Part shown: positions 47,601-56,700 of the stretch, in pieces
Numbering within the stretch: the first letter of the stretch is position 1
How the letters are laid out: each line of letters starts with the position of its first letter
Made by a program: the position numbers and the translations under genes
Notes under the pieces: model-generated
Database searches by the model: none
The model's input: the letters and a program-made list of their open reading frames with translations, nothing else
What the model was told of the DNA's origin: nothing
DNA from: Gephyromycinifex aptenodytis
GTDB lineage: Bacteria > Actinomycetota > Actinomycetes > Actinomycetales > Dermatophilaceae
DNA: 64,000 nucleotides
Direction: 5' to 3'
Assembly: GCF_012277275.1 (NCBI RefSeq)
Contig: NZ_CP051155.1
Coordinates: forward strand, 1,860,001 to 1,924,000

Positions 47601-49364
47601 CTCGCACTCAAGCCGACCGAGGAGGCGAAGGCGGAGCATCGAGTGGTGACGCTGCAGGTGCCCGGTACCAGGCAGGGCGTCGTCGACGGCACGGCTGAAG
47701 TGGTCGTCCTCGCTGAGCTGCTGGGCGACGCGACCATGTACCCGCTGCTCTCAGCGCAGCCAGACCTTTACCGCGCCTTCATGACGCAGGTGTGGCAGCA
47801 CGCATCACCGGCGGGCATGTCAGTCCTCATCCACTTGGAATCGCACTTCACAGACGACAAAGCCACCAGACTGCGCCGCGAAACCTACCGCAGGCTTCGG
47901 CGGCATTGGCAGTTCATCAATGAACTTAAACTCTTCGAGATTCAGGATCAAAAGACATTTGGTGTAAACGTCTACGGGGCCAGCTCGTCACCCCGTTTCC
48001 TGCAGGCTGCTTCGCTGTACCACCCAGACACTGTCCTTCGCTCCGAGCGGCATGATGGATCAGGCGCGGAGCCGGGCTTCAAGGATGACGAGGGGCGTTG
48101 GGATGTCCGCCCACACGCATCTCGGATTCAGGCTGTCGACGAGCGGATCTTGGGCTTGTGGGCTGATGTTCTCGGCAGCAGCAAGGCGACCACGACACAG
48201 ATGCTTTACACGCAGAACGCCAGTTCATCGCGCACCTTAGCGCAACTCTCAGCGTCGGCGAGGCTTGGCGTCCTAGGGCTTCAATTCTCGCGGGGGTGGG
48301 ATGAGTCCATCGACCGCAAGGCCGGACGCTTCCACAAAGAATGGGGCCCTGCCCCGTGGGAGAACGCCATCCTCCAAGGCCCACACCTGTACGTCTCGAG
48401 CCCGCTGTATAAGGCCCCTAACGCATCGATGCTGCATCAGCAGGACTGGACCACTACCGATTTCGAGATGCTCTCCCCGGATGCGCTCCCAGTCACAAGT
48501 TACAAACCAGCGGGCGATCGTGCCGCGTACGACGCGAACTACACCCACTGGGGCGACGACCGCACCCCCGCCCGCGACCACTACCGCGTCGCCTGGCGGG
48601 CCATGGCCGCCAATACTGGGGAACGGACGTTGATCCCCGCGCTGATCCCGCCTGGCGCAACCCACGTACATACCGTGACTGCCGTCGGCGCGCCTGGCAG
48701 GCCGAAGGAACTCGTCGTTGCGGCCGCGGTTATGAGTACCCTGCTAGCCGACTTCCTCGTTCGGAGCGCGCCGAAATCGGCCATCACACCCACCGTGATC
48801 AACAACCTTCCATTTGTGCCAATGGACCACCCTCTGATCACACCCCTGATCCTGCGCACCCTCCGCCTCAACTGTGTGACGGATGCGTACGCGGACCTGT
48901 GGGCGCAGTGCTGGGACGACACATTCCTGAACGACGAACCGATTCTGCCGCGCTACGACGAGCGCCCGATCGGTCCGGAGTGGACCCCGGATACCCCGCT
49001 CCGCAGGGCTGCGGATCGTCGTAATGCACAGGTAGAGATCGACGCCATGGCGGCGATCATGTTGGGGGTGCCGATTGAGGATTTGTGCACGATCTACCGG
49101 ACCCAGTTCGCGGTGTTGTATGGCTACGATCAGCGTGAGTACACGTACGACGCGAACGGTCGCCTCGTCCCCAACTCCGTCTCGTCTGTCTGGCGCAAAC
49201 TGGGTGAACCCCAAGACCCGTCACAGATGTCAGACGCAGACCGCACCGCCACCCACCCCGGCAGCAGCATCAAATACACCTGCACCCTCCCCTTCACCGT
49301 GCTTGACCGGGAGGTCGAATTAAGCCGCGCAATTCTCCACCTTGCGTCTTTCGATCAGAAATAA
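44679..49364 (+). CDS. drmMI: DrmMI-like N6-adenine DNA methyltransferase
   Basis: 1561 residues from the GTG at 44679, with GGGAGG 8 bases upstream; the longer open frame overlaps drmD. SAM motif I is EPALGSGAF (575-583), motif IV is NPPW (952-955), with VYGVDLNATAVELAEVSLWL between them; the large gap between the motifs and the long C-terminus probably hold target recognition. No nuclease motif is seen. This resembles DISARM DrmMI and, more distantly, PglX. It should mark host DNA as self. Base composition is high-GC like the chromosome until about 47.7 kb, then less extreme. Confidence 0.82.
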   Translation: MPVSDALVVGEDWISEHYFTTDATKESFHKRVLDRRKAWDQEDAKTTRTRFTAQRGEIERRLIRLASLTDETGEDDTPGMGRLPLTDDERQAVLEIDDLLLGVLGYRTGEFTLRDDGPLTFVAPPGTPDAPSLVIVRARPVATIDDLIAKKAPTLLEPWWPQGQESSDVVTSVAAALSRLMTDADGPAFGLVLAGRWCLIAERERWPEGRWLAVDLQLVCERNDAKRGGEIDRALACLDAASLAPDAAGTTWWAETLEDSAKHTVGVSKDLREGVRLSIEIIANEVVQRRAAQGLEPLPADQAQPLAKQALRYLYRILFLLYAEASPELGVLPVGAQEYDAGYGLDRLRDLALTEIHSERSRWGTHLYESLDRLFVLVDTGHAPTGDDGLAEGLEFHGLRADLFRPQAIEHIAETKLGNDALLRVLRMLLLTKESKKSDRGFISYVELGINQLGAVYEGLMSYTGSFATEDLFEVAKGGDASKGSWVVPVHRSSHLDPADFVKVRNENTGEDEPVLHRKGTFVFRLSGRDRQRSASYYTPEVLTRFTVQQALEELLDQDGSRTSAAEILQLTVCEPALGSGAFAIEAVRQLAEAYLTRRQEETGERIDPEAYPAELQKVKAHLALHQVYGVDLNATAVELAEVSLWLDTMVAGLQAPWFGLRLRPGNSLVGARHAFYAPEDLSKKAWLTRTPTDRPLSELAQAVGAGRPPVLGGAIHHFLLPAQGWGSAVEVPKAVRDLVPPEKIKAVKAWRSSVRKAPNATQVKLLQALATRVETLWSIALRRLTIAEAESSRAIDVWGLEREQTSSSVSREQIEASLADPDGAWQRLHTLMNAWCALWFWPLTEDDVAPPSFEQWLDACRMILGAPEKVKPSDTKRGDGSLFSATAWDALNDEETNDRIFAQAATMASIREAHPWLGVCDRIAGEQGFFHWKLDFATVFARGGFDLQVGNPPWVRPRTDVEALLAESDPWWALALKPTEEAKAEHRVVTLQVPGTRQGVVDGTAEVVVLAELLGDATMYPLLSAQPDLYRAFMTQVWQHASPAGMSVLIHLESHFTDDKATRLRRETYRRLRRHWQFINELKLFEIQDQKTFGVNVYGASSSPRFLQAASLYHPDTVLRSERHDGSGAEPGFKDDEGRWDVRPHASRIQAVDERILGLWADVLGSSKATTTQMLYTQNASSSRTLAQLSASARLGVLGLQFSRGWDESIDRKAGRFHKEWGPAPWENAILQGPHLYVSSPLYKAPNASMLHQQDWTTTDFEMLSPDALPVTSYKPAGDRAAYDANYTHWGDDRTPARDHYRVAWRAMAANTGERTLIPALIPPGATHVHTVTAVGAPGRPKELVVAAAVMSTLLADFLVRSAPKSAITPTVINNLPFVPMDHPLITPLILRTLRLNCVTDAYADLWAQCWDDTFLNDEPILPRYDERPIGPEWTPDTPLRRAADRRNAQVEIDAMAAIMLGVPIEDLCTIYRTQFAVLYGYDQREYTYDANGRLVPNSVSSVWRKLGEPQDPSQMSDADRTATHPGSSIKYTCTLPFTVLDREVELSRAILHLASFDQK

Positions 49365-49396
49365 AGTAAAGCAACGATCTTTCGAGAGGAACTATC

Positions 49397-50425
49397 GTGC
49401 CCACCGGAGAGCCAAGCCCCGTCAAGACCTTTAACCGTGACGCGAGCGAGAAATCAGTCCAAAATATCAATGAGTTCCTTGCACTAGTAAAGAAGGGGTG
49501 CCCTTGGAGCATTTCGACCAAAGATTTCCTCCGCCTGAACGGGAATAAGCGCAGGGGAAGTCAGGTCAATGCGGAGATTCAGTCGCTTCTACGGCAACAC
49601 GAACTGGTATCGACCCCGGCAATCGAGAAGGCGGACTATTACGGATCAATTGTAATCTCCGATCCACGTGACACCCTCCCCGGGAGAGACGCTGTAGGCG
49701 CCATTGCAATCTCGGCCTTCCAGGGAGACGATTCGACACTGATCTACGCAGGGAGGGAGATGCCAGCCACGAAGGTGGAGACACTTATGATAAAGGACAA
49801 CTACTCTCAAATTCCCGTGCTCTCTCACGACCAGAAGACCCTGCACGGGGTCGTGACATGGCGCAGCCTGGCGCGATACAGAGGTGATCGAACCGCGGCG
49901 AAGGCGGGCGATGTTGTGCAACAAGAGGGCGGGGTCCACGTGGCTGCCTCCTCCGATGACTTCCTGGGTCTTGTTGCGACTATCATCGAGAAGGAGTTCA
50001 TCCTCTACCGCGACCCACAGGGAGTGATTACAGGAATTGTCACCTCGAGCGACCTCGCCGAGGCCTTTAATGACCTCTCAGGCCACTACATTAAAGTGTG
50101 GGAGATCGAGGACCGCCTACGACTTCTCCTTGACCGCGCACCTATACCAATGTTGAAGAAGCACCTTGATCCCAAGTTCGGCGCCAAGGCGAACTTTCGG
50201 GGCGCGACGGACATGATGTTCGGGGAGTACCTGACGGCGTTGGAAGACAAAGAGGTCTGGGAGCTGTCGGGAATCAACCTAGACCAGAACACCTGCCTCA
50301 AGTTGCTGAAGGCCGTCAAAGATGCACGAAATAGAGTCATGCATTTCAACTCAGAAATGCCCGACGCAATGCGTTCATCGATCGAGCAGCTCCTTCGAAT
50401 ATTGCGCTCCACCCCCTTATCGTAG
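49397..50425 (+). CDS. CBS-domain protein with C-terminal HEPN-like RNase motif
   Basis: 342 residues; GTG at 49397 with GAGAGGA 5 bases upstream, 32 bases after the methylase. A helical N-terminal domain (about 1-90) precedes two CBS motifs (about 110-175, with MIKDNYSQIPVL and LHGVVTWRSLARY; about 180-235, with FILYRDPQGVITGIVTSSDLAEAF). The helical C-terminus ends with DARNRVMHFN, a match to the HEPN RNase signature R-N-x3-H (R311-H316). CBS pairs usually bind adenine nucleotides, so this may be an RNase gated by nucleotide state, a plausible back-up abortive effector. Codon use is less GC-rich than in the flanking genes. Confidence 0.75.
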   Translation: MPTGEPSPVKTFNRDASEKSVQNINEFLALVKKGCPWSISTKDFLRLNGNKRRGSQVNAEIQSLLRQHELVSTPAIEKADYYGSIVISDPRDTLPGRDAVGAIAISAFQGDDSTLIYAGREMPATKVETLMIKDNYSQIPVLSHDQKTLHGVVTWRSLARYRGDRTAAKAGDVVQQEGGVHVAASSDDFLGLVATIIEKEFILYRDPQGVITGIVTSSDLAEAFNDLSGHYIKVWEIEDRLRLLLDRAPIPMLKKHLDPKFGAKANFRGATDMMFGEYLTALEDKEVWELSGINLDQNTCLKLLKAVKDARNRVMHFNSEMPDAMRSSIEQLLRILRSTPLS

Positions 50426-50642
50426 TCATGCTTGACTCGGGAATTCCGTGGCCTTCGTATGTGTGGACTGGCCCCTAGGGGAGTTAAATGAAATTACGGT
50501 CACCCCTGAGAAAACGTGTGGCGGACGCAGCGCGTCGGATGCCCGACCGTCGACGCCTTCACCGCACCCACCCGCCCGAGGGATGGCCCGTGCTCGAAGA
50601 TTCAGATGAGCTTATTTCAAGACGTCACAAAGGACCAACCCA

Positions 50643-51632
50643 GTGAGCAAGCTGGTTTTCATGGATACGAATACCTACCTAAGCTTCTACAGGCTTTCCG
50701 CCAATGATGTTCACGAACTACATAAGCTCCAGCATGCCATCAAGGATGGCAGCCTATCCCTTCTCTCTACTGATCAGGTTGTGGATGAGTATTGGCGGAA
50801 TCGTCAGAATGTCATTTATGATGCACTTAAAGAATTTAAAGGGCAGCCCTCCTGGAAGCTGTTTCCTCGTCTCCTTACGGGGTATGCGGAGCTCGACGCC
50901 ATCCGCGAAGCCACCCGGAAGATCGACGTCGCCCGCGCTGACCTGGTGGAGCTCGTGGAAGCAGACGCGATCGCGAAAAAACTTGAGGCTGACGTACTGA
51001 TCAGCGCTCTGTTCGAGTTAGGCACTAAAGTAACAGTCGACGAGAGCATCCTAGACCTGGCCCGGGGCCGTCACGAGAGAGGAAACCCTCCAGGAAAATC
51101 TGGATCCTATGGTGACGCAATCAACTGGGAATGTATCCTCTCTCAGCTTCCTGGCGCAGATGGGCCCGTGACCGAACTCTTCATTATTTCAAACGACGGC
51201 GACTTTTCCACCAAATTTCAACCAAACAGTCTTTCCGAGTTTCTTGAGCGGGAATTGCGAGAAAGAGGCTACGCTGGCACAGTTCATCTATACAGAAATT
51301 TGGGCGACTACTTCAAAAAACACCATCCAAACATCAGCCTCGACCTTGAGCAGGAACTTCAAAGCCTGGTGGAGAAGCTGAGGGATTCCCCCAACTTCGC
51401 GAGCACCCACCTGGCCATTAGCGACCTCGACCCGAGGGCCACTTTTTCCCGGGCGCAGCAACGCACGTTACTCGAAACCGCTCTAACAAACACCCAAGTG
51501 TACGCTATCGGCACCGACGAGGATGTCCATGAATTCTTTACCGTCGTCTTTGAGAGGTACCGAAGCGGCATCGACAAAGAGCACCTCCCCCACCTGATGA
51601 AGAGTTTCGACTGGTCCCCTTCTGTAAAATGA
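50643..51632 (+). CDS. PIN-like nuclease domain protein (DUF4935 type)
   Basis: 329 residues; GTG at 50643 with AAAGGA about 9 bases upstream. PIN-like acidic residues are in order: D8 (LVFMDTNTYLSFY), D44 and E49 (STDQVVDEYW), D158 (GSYGDAINWE) and D185/D187 (IISNDGDF). DUF4935/PIN_8 proteins have this layout with a helical insertion. The last 100 residues (from about 230) are a separate unknown domain. No antitoxin gene is recognisable beside it. It lies in the lower-GC accessory block and is probably an RNA- or DNA-cutting effector. Confidence 0.72.
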   Translation: MSKLVFMDTNTYLSFYRLSANDVHELHKLQHAIKDGSLSLLSTDQVVDEYWRNRQNVIYDALKEFKGQPSWKLFPRLLTGYAELDAIREATRKIDVARADLVELVEADAIAKKLEADVLISALFELGTKVTVDESILDLARGRHERGNPPGKSGSYGDAINWECILSQLPGADGPVTELFIISNDGDFSTKFQPNSLSEFLERELRERGYAGTVHLYRNLGDYFKKHHPNISLDLEQELQSLVEKLRDSPNFASTHLAISDLDPRATFSRAQQRTLLETALTNTQVYAIGTDEDVHEFFTVVFERYRSGIDKEHLPHLMKSFDWSPSVK

Positions 51633-52309
51633 ACACTCCTGGACTTGCGGCGAATCTCAGTCCTCCTCATCATAGCCGCGGGGCTCGAGAGACAAGCCTC
51701 GACCACTCTCGCGATGCGCAGATTCTTGTCCTGATTCGAGCCTGACGGCGCGGCGAACGTTTTGTGCGGCACCAGGTCAAGATTCGAAGTGAAGTGGCCG
51801 CGAGCCTCGGCCCCTGGCCATCAGCAGGACTCGACCTTCGCCGTCAAAATGCCTGGATCGCCGTCCGGTTTTACGGCCTCCGCCGAGACAAATGAATGCA
51901 TGTTCAACAGCTACGCTGCGACGACGAGAACATGTACAGCCATGGACATGGCAGCTCGATGCTCGTTTAAGTCGTTCGTTAGGCGCACCCTCACCAACCG
52001 AGAGCTCGATTACGGAATCGAAGGTCAACCGGGGCGACACAGTATGTATGTCATGACCGAGACGCGTCAACGGATCCGAACCTGCGCGTCAGCCCTGGGC
52101 GCCTAAGAAGAACATTTTTGCGACCACCTGTTCGGGTTGCGTGCACAGCACGGCCTGTAACAAGCGCAGGTGACGGAGGGCATGTGCGTTAGCCATAGCG
52201 TCGTCGCGCTGCTGAAGGGGTATGACTTCAACCCACCCTTTCAACCCTGCGTCGCTAGCCCTTGCTGTCGAGGCTCAACTCTAGCGTCACCAGCCATCGT
52301 CCCTACACC
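51633..52309. other. Intergenic stretch without a recognisable gene
   Basis: 677 bases of intermediate GC. Short open frames on both strands have no family features and uneven codon use. It may be decayed sequence between accessory modules. Confidence 0.6.
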
Positions 52310-52874
52310 ATGGCTGCCTATTTCGATATCCCCGCCAGCGGCGTCACCGCGGCGACGTGGACGACCGACCTCGATGTAGCGCCCTCACGGTCAGTTTTAA
52401 TGCCTGACGCCAGTGACGAGTTACAGGCCCTCACCCAGGAGGTCGAGCTGGTCGATGTTGGCTTCGACTTTTGTCCGCCGAGCTGTCCACCTCCTCGACC
52501 GGGGAAGGCAACCGCCAGAGTTTGCGCTCAGCATAAGTTTCCCCGATCCTGCCGAGCGAAAGACGGGGGAACCGCGCCGCTGGCAGCACTGGCTACGCAT
52601 GACAGCCACCACCAAGCTTGGAACCGTCATCGTTGAACCCGTCGCAACCCACCAGGTGAGTATGGACTACCAGAGCCTGTTCCAGCAGCCAACCCTGACA
52701 GAGTTCGCCAACAAGGTAGGCGTCATGGCCCTGTTGCCTTATGCCCGCCAGGCGCTACAGGACCAAGTCAGCCAGGTTCTTGGACAACCGATCGTCATGC
52801 CGTCCTTCCCCAGAGGCGCTGTGACGTTCCTGACCCCTCCCGCGGCCGGTTTAATTGACCCCACCGCCGAGTAA
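52310..52874 (+). pseudogene. SecB-like chaperone gene, apparently frameshifted
   Basis: Two overlapping plus frames look like parts of one protein. The first (ATG at 52310) gives MAAYFDIPASG and ends its good-looking part at ELVDVGFDFCPPS near 52490. The second supplies FALSISFPDPAERK, TKLGTVIVEPVAT, and VGVMALLPYARQALQDQVSQ, followed by IVMPSFPRGAVTFL. The LLPYARQAL segment and preceding strands resemble SecB and SecB-like toxin-antitoxin chaperones (FPYARE...). A start at 52455 would give a 139-residue protein without the first strand. No toxin-antitoxin pair is evident. Frameshift and identity are both tentative. Confidence 0.4.
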
Positions 52875-53736
52875 ATTGAATTCCATGAGTGGGGATTCAT
52901 AAATGTGCCGACCTTCTGCCGCCGGTCTGGGGCGCGGAGCGCCGCGACGTCGCGCGGAGGAGGCGACGGCCGCCTCGACGACGGCTGCGATCCCCACCTC
53001 CAGGGCCGCTCTCCTTCACGCATCACTTTCGGAGCCGCGACACGGTAGCGCTCCCCGACGATGCATGAAGTCGGATGCTCCGACAGGTCCTCGCACGCCT
53101 TTATCGCTGCAAGCACCTCCGGGTCATCCGTCAGCAGCTTCGCTCGTTGTCTCGCAGCCCGGAGGGCAGCCCAAGCGACTTCACGCAGTTCGCGCTGCTG
53201 CGGCGGCAGCGCCTCGGCATGTCACTTGCGAAGTTAACCTAGCCGTCGCAGGCTAGGCCGAACGCGACGAGGGCCTCGCGGAGAAAGCCATCAAGACGAG
53301 TCGCTTCGTCCCGTTCGGCCTTGGCGAGTTCGTGGCGCTCGGCCGCTGCGCGATTCTCGACCTCGCGACGGCCCGCCGTCCAGGCCGGCACGAGCACACC
53401 GGGGATCGCCACCCCTGCTCCGCCGATCGGGCCCCAAAAGGCAGGGTCCCGAACAATGTTCTGGCCCCGGAGCCTGAGTTAGACCATGAACGCCAGGCCC
53501 AGGACTGAGCCCGCCTGTTCCCCAATGCCATTCGCCCCGTTTGATCTTCACTCTGCGCACCCTAGGGGGCCGGTTCGGCCGAACGGCACCTATTTCCCGC
53601 CCCGCTCCATCGATCGGCATACATTCCGCACTCTGAGCTCCCCTCGTCCTAAACCGCGACACTGACCTGGCCAGTAGAGTGAAACGACCACGCCGACAAT
53701 CGAACCGGTCGACGCAGACCGCTCAGGGGGAGCGTA
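52875..53736. other. Region before the YprA-type helicase, with a minus-strand gene fragment
   Basis: No intact gene seen. On the minus strand a 70-codon open stretch ending at a TAG at 53239 reads like real protein: a membrane helix (FWGPIGGAGVAIPGVLVPAW) followed by a charged coil (REVENRAAAERHELAKAERD). It lacks a normal start and is preceded by a stop, and another frame just upstream reads GSVLGLAFMV, so this may be a broken small membrane protein. The helicase promoter probably lies at about 53650-53735; AGGGGGAG precedes its ATG. Confidence 0.4.
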
Positions 53737-56700
53737 ATGACGCAGCTGCTGCCGAGCTTGCAGGCCGAGCGGGTGCGGCGGTCGTTGGTCGATTACTTGT
53801 CGACAACATTCGCGTTGGCGGATGCGGAACCGCGACGAGCACTGGCTGAGTTTCTCGAGCACCCCAATGACGGGATCTTCAAAGGCCCCTACGTCCGGCT
53901 GCGCCTGCCTTTCAAGCCTGCGGAAGGATCCTGGCGCGAGCACCTCAACTGGAAGCCGCCGTTCGCGCCGTACCGACACCAGGCCGAAGCGTACGCCCGC
54001 CTGACCAGCAAGAACCTCGGACCCGACAAGCCCCGCCCGCTGCCCACCGTCGTCACCACCGGCACCGGATCGGGCAAGACCGAGGCATTTCTGCACCCCA
54101 TCGTCGACCACTGCCTGCGCGCCCGAAACCGCGGCGAACGCGGTATCAAAGCGCTCATCCTCTACCCGATGAACGCCCTCGCCGACGACCAGGCCAGGCG
54201 CCTCACTTCCCTCCTCACCGGCGACCCCGCACTCGCGGGCATCACCGCAGGCCTCTACACAGGCGACGCACGCGAAGGCCAAAGCGGGCAAGGGCGCACC
54301 AAGGTCTCCGCCGACGGCCTCATCACCAACCGCGCCGTCCTTCGCGACGACCCGCCCGACATCCTCCTCACCAACTACAAAATGCTCGACCAGCTCCTCC
54401 TGCGCCCGGCCGACCAACCCCTCTGGGAAAAGAGCTGGCAGTCCCTCACCTATCTCGTCCTCGACGAATTCCACACCTACGACGGCGCGCAGGGCACCGA
54501 CGTCGCGATCCTGCTGCGACGCCTCGGCCTCGCACTGCGCAGCCACGTTCCTGCCGACCACCCCGACCGCGCGCTCTACCACGGCCGCCCCCTCGGCAAG
54601 GTCACTCCCGTCGCCACCTCCGCCACCCTCGGTGACGCCGGCGACCCCAGCGCCATGCTCGCGTTCGCGACAACTGTGTTCGGCGAACAATTCACTGACG
54701 ACGCCGCCATCACCGAAGCCCGCGTCGACATCGAAGACTTCACTGCGACTGCTCGCACCGCCTCCACCGGCTCGGCCGCCCGCGAGCTCGAATCCCTCCT
54801 CGCCGGTGACCTTGCCGACCTCGCCGCCGTCGGCCGCGACCATGTCGGCGACCCGCAACGCCTCCTCGCGGAAACCGTTGCCGTGCTCTACCGCAACGAC
54901 GAACGCCACCCGCTGCCCGATGCACCCGACGAAGCCCTCCTGCAAGCCCACCCCGGAGTGCGCTCCCTCATCGAAGCCGCCGAACACGCCACCCACATTG
55001 ACGACCTCACCGCCCGACTTTTCGCCAGCTCAGCCGCCGCAGACACGGCGGCCGCTCGCGGCGCGCTCGCCACGATTCTTGCCGGCCTCAGCGTGATTCG
55101 CGCCCAGACCCGCGACGCAGTCTCCGTCGACGTCACCCTGTGGCTGCGCGAACTCACCCGCATCGACCGCGTCGTGTCGTCCGAGCCCGGATTCCGATGG
55201 AGCGACGACGGTGCCACGATCGACCCCGACGGCCAGGGCGACGCCCTCCCCGCCATTTACTGCCGCGGCTGCGGACGCTCCGGCTGGGGCGTCACCCTCG
55301 CCCGCACCGGACGCGATCTCGGTGACCGCGACGAGAAGATCCGCCTCGACCACATGACCAACGAGGGCCGATTCCGCGCTCTGTTGCATGCCCCCGGTGA
55401 GGCGGCCGCCGTCGCCACCGCCGCATCGGCCGGCGCCGCCAACCCCGAGGAGGTCGCACCCAACCTGCGATGGCTGCACATGCCGCAACGCACCATCCTC
55501 ACCCGCCCCGGCGACCAGGACCCCGATCTGCTCGAAGGTCGCGTGCTGCCCGTCGTCATGCTCGACGGCGACAGCCAGGACCTTGAAAAGCGTTCTCGTA
55601 AAGACGAATGTCCCTCCTGCGGACGCGACGACCAGATCCGCTTTCTCGGCAGTGCCGTCGCCACCCTGCTGTCGGTCAGCCTCTCGACCCTCTTCGGCGA
55701 CCCCGATCTCGACGCTGGCGAAAAACGCTCGCTCGTGTTCACCGACTCCGTGCAGGACGCCGCCCACCGCGCCGGATTCGTCGACCACCGCTCCCACGCC
55801 ATGTCGCTGCGAACCGCCCTGCGGCGCCCCCTCACGGGGTGGAAGTCACTGCCCGACTGGGTCGACGCCGCTATGCGTGCCGCCGAGAACGACCCCTTCG
55901 CGCGCTACCGTCTCGTCCCCGCGTCGCTCCTCACCCAGGCCCAGTTCGAGCCGTACTGGAAGTTGCCCGTCTACACGCGTGTCCCCGCCACATCACGCAA
56001 GGCCGTGCGCAGACGCCTGCTCTTTGACGCCGCTCTCGAGGTGGGCCTACAGACGGGCTACGGCCGCACCCTCGAGGCGACCGGATCCATCGGCGTCTAC
56101 GTCTCCCCAGGTCGCTCCGCAGAACTCGCCGCCTACGGACGGGCAGCCCTAGGCGACGTGCAGCAGCAGACCCTCGACGCCGAAGCGGTCGACGCTGCCC
56201 TGACCACCTGGGTGCGAGGAGTGCTCGAACGGATGCGCCGCGACGGCGCCATCGACCACGAGTGGCTGAAGAAATACGTTAAAGACGACGGCAACCGCCA
56301 CTGGATCTGGGGCGGTCGACGCCGCGACCAGGGTGCGCCGGCGTTCCCCCGCGGACGCAGCGCCCCCGCCTTCCCCGTTGTCGGCGGCCGCATCGACACC
56401 AGTAAGAGCGCCCTCGTTCCCGCCGCGTCCAACCGGAGTTGGTACGCCCGCTGGGCGGCAAAGTGCCTGGGCGTCAACACGAATCACGGCGCTTCACTGG
56501 CGACACAGTTGCTGGCCGGGCTCGCCGAGGCGGGCATCCTCTCGGCCACCCCCACTGATACCGGGGGCACGGCCTACGGAATCCCGGCCGAACGCATCAT
56601 GGTCACGCCGCTGGACGACGTGCAGTTGCGCGAAGACACGACGCTGCTCGTCTGCGACACCTGCCGCTCGCCCATGCCCGTCGCGCCGAACGTGAGCGCG

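Noticed and set aside
44679-49364. PglX of a BREX system
   Set aside because: Size and methylase motifs are similar, but no PglZ, BrxC or Lon-like BrxL genes are present.
51762-52106. 114-residue plus-strand open frame
   Set aside because: Unusual composition, many Thr/Arg/Cys, no ribosome site, no domain; treated as non-coding.
53590-54996. 468-residue open frame on the minus strand
   Set aside because: Fully antisense to the YprA-type gene, Gly/Glu/Val-rich as expected of a GC-rich shadow frame, with no family features.
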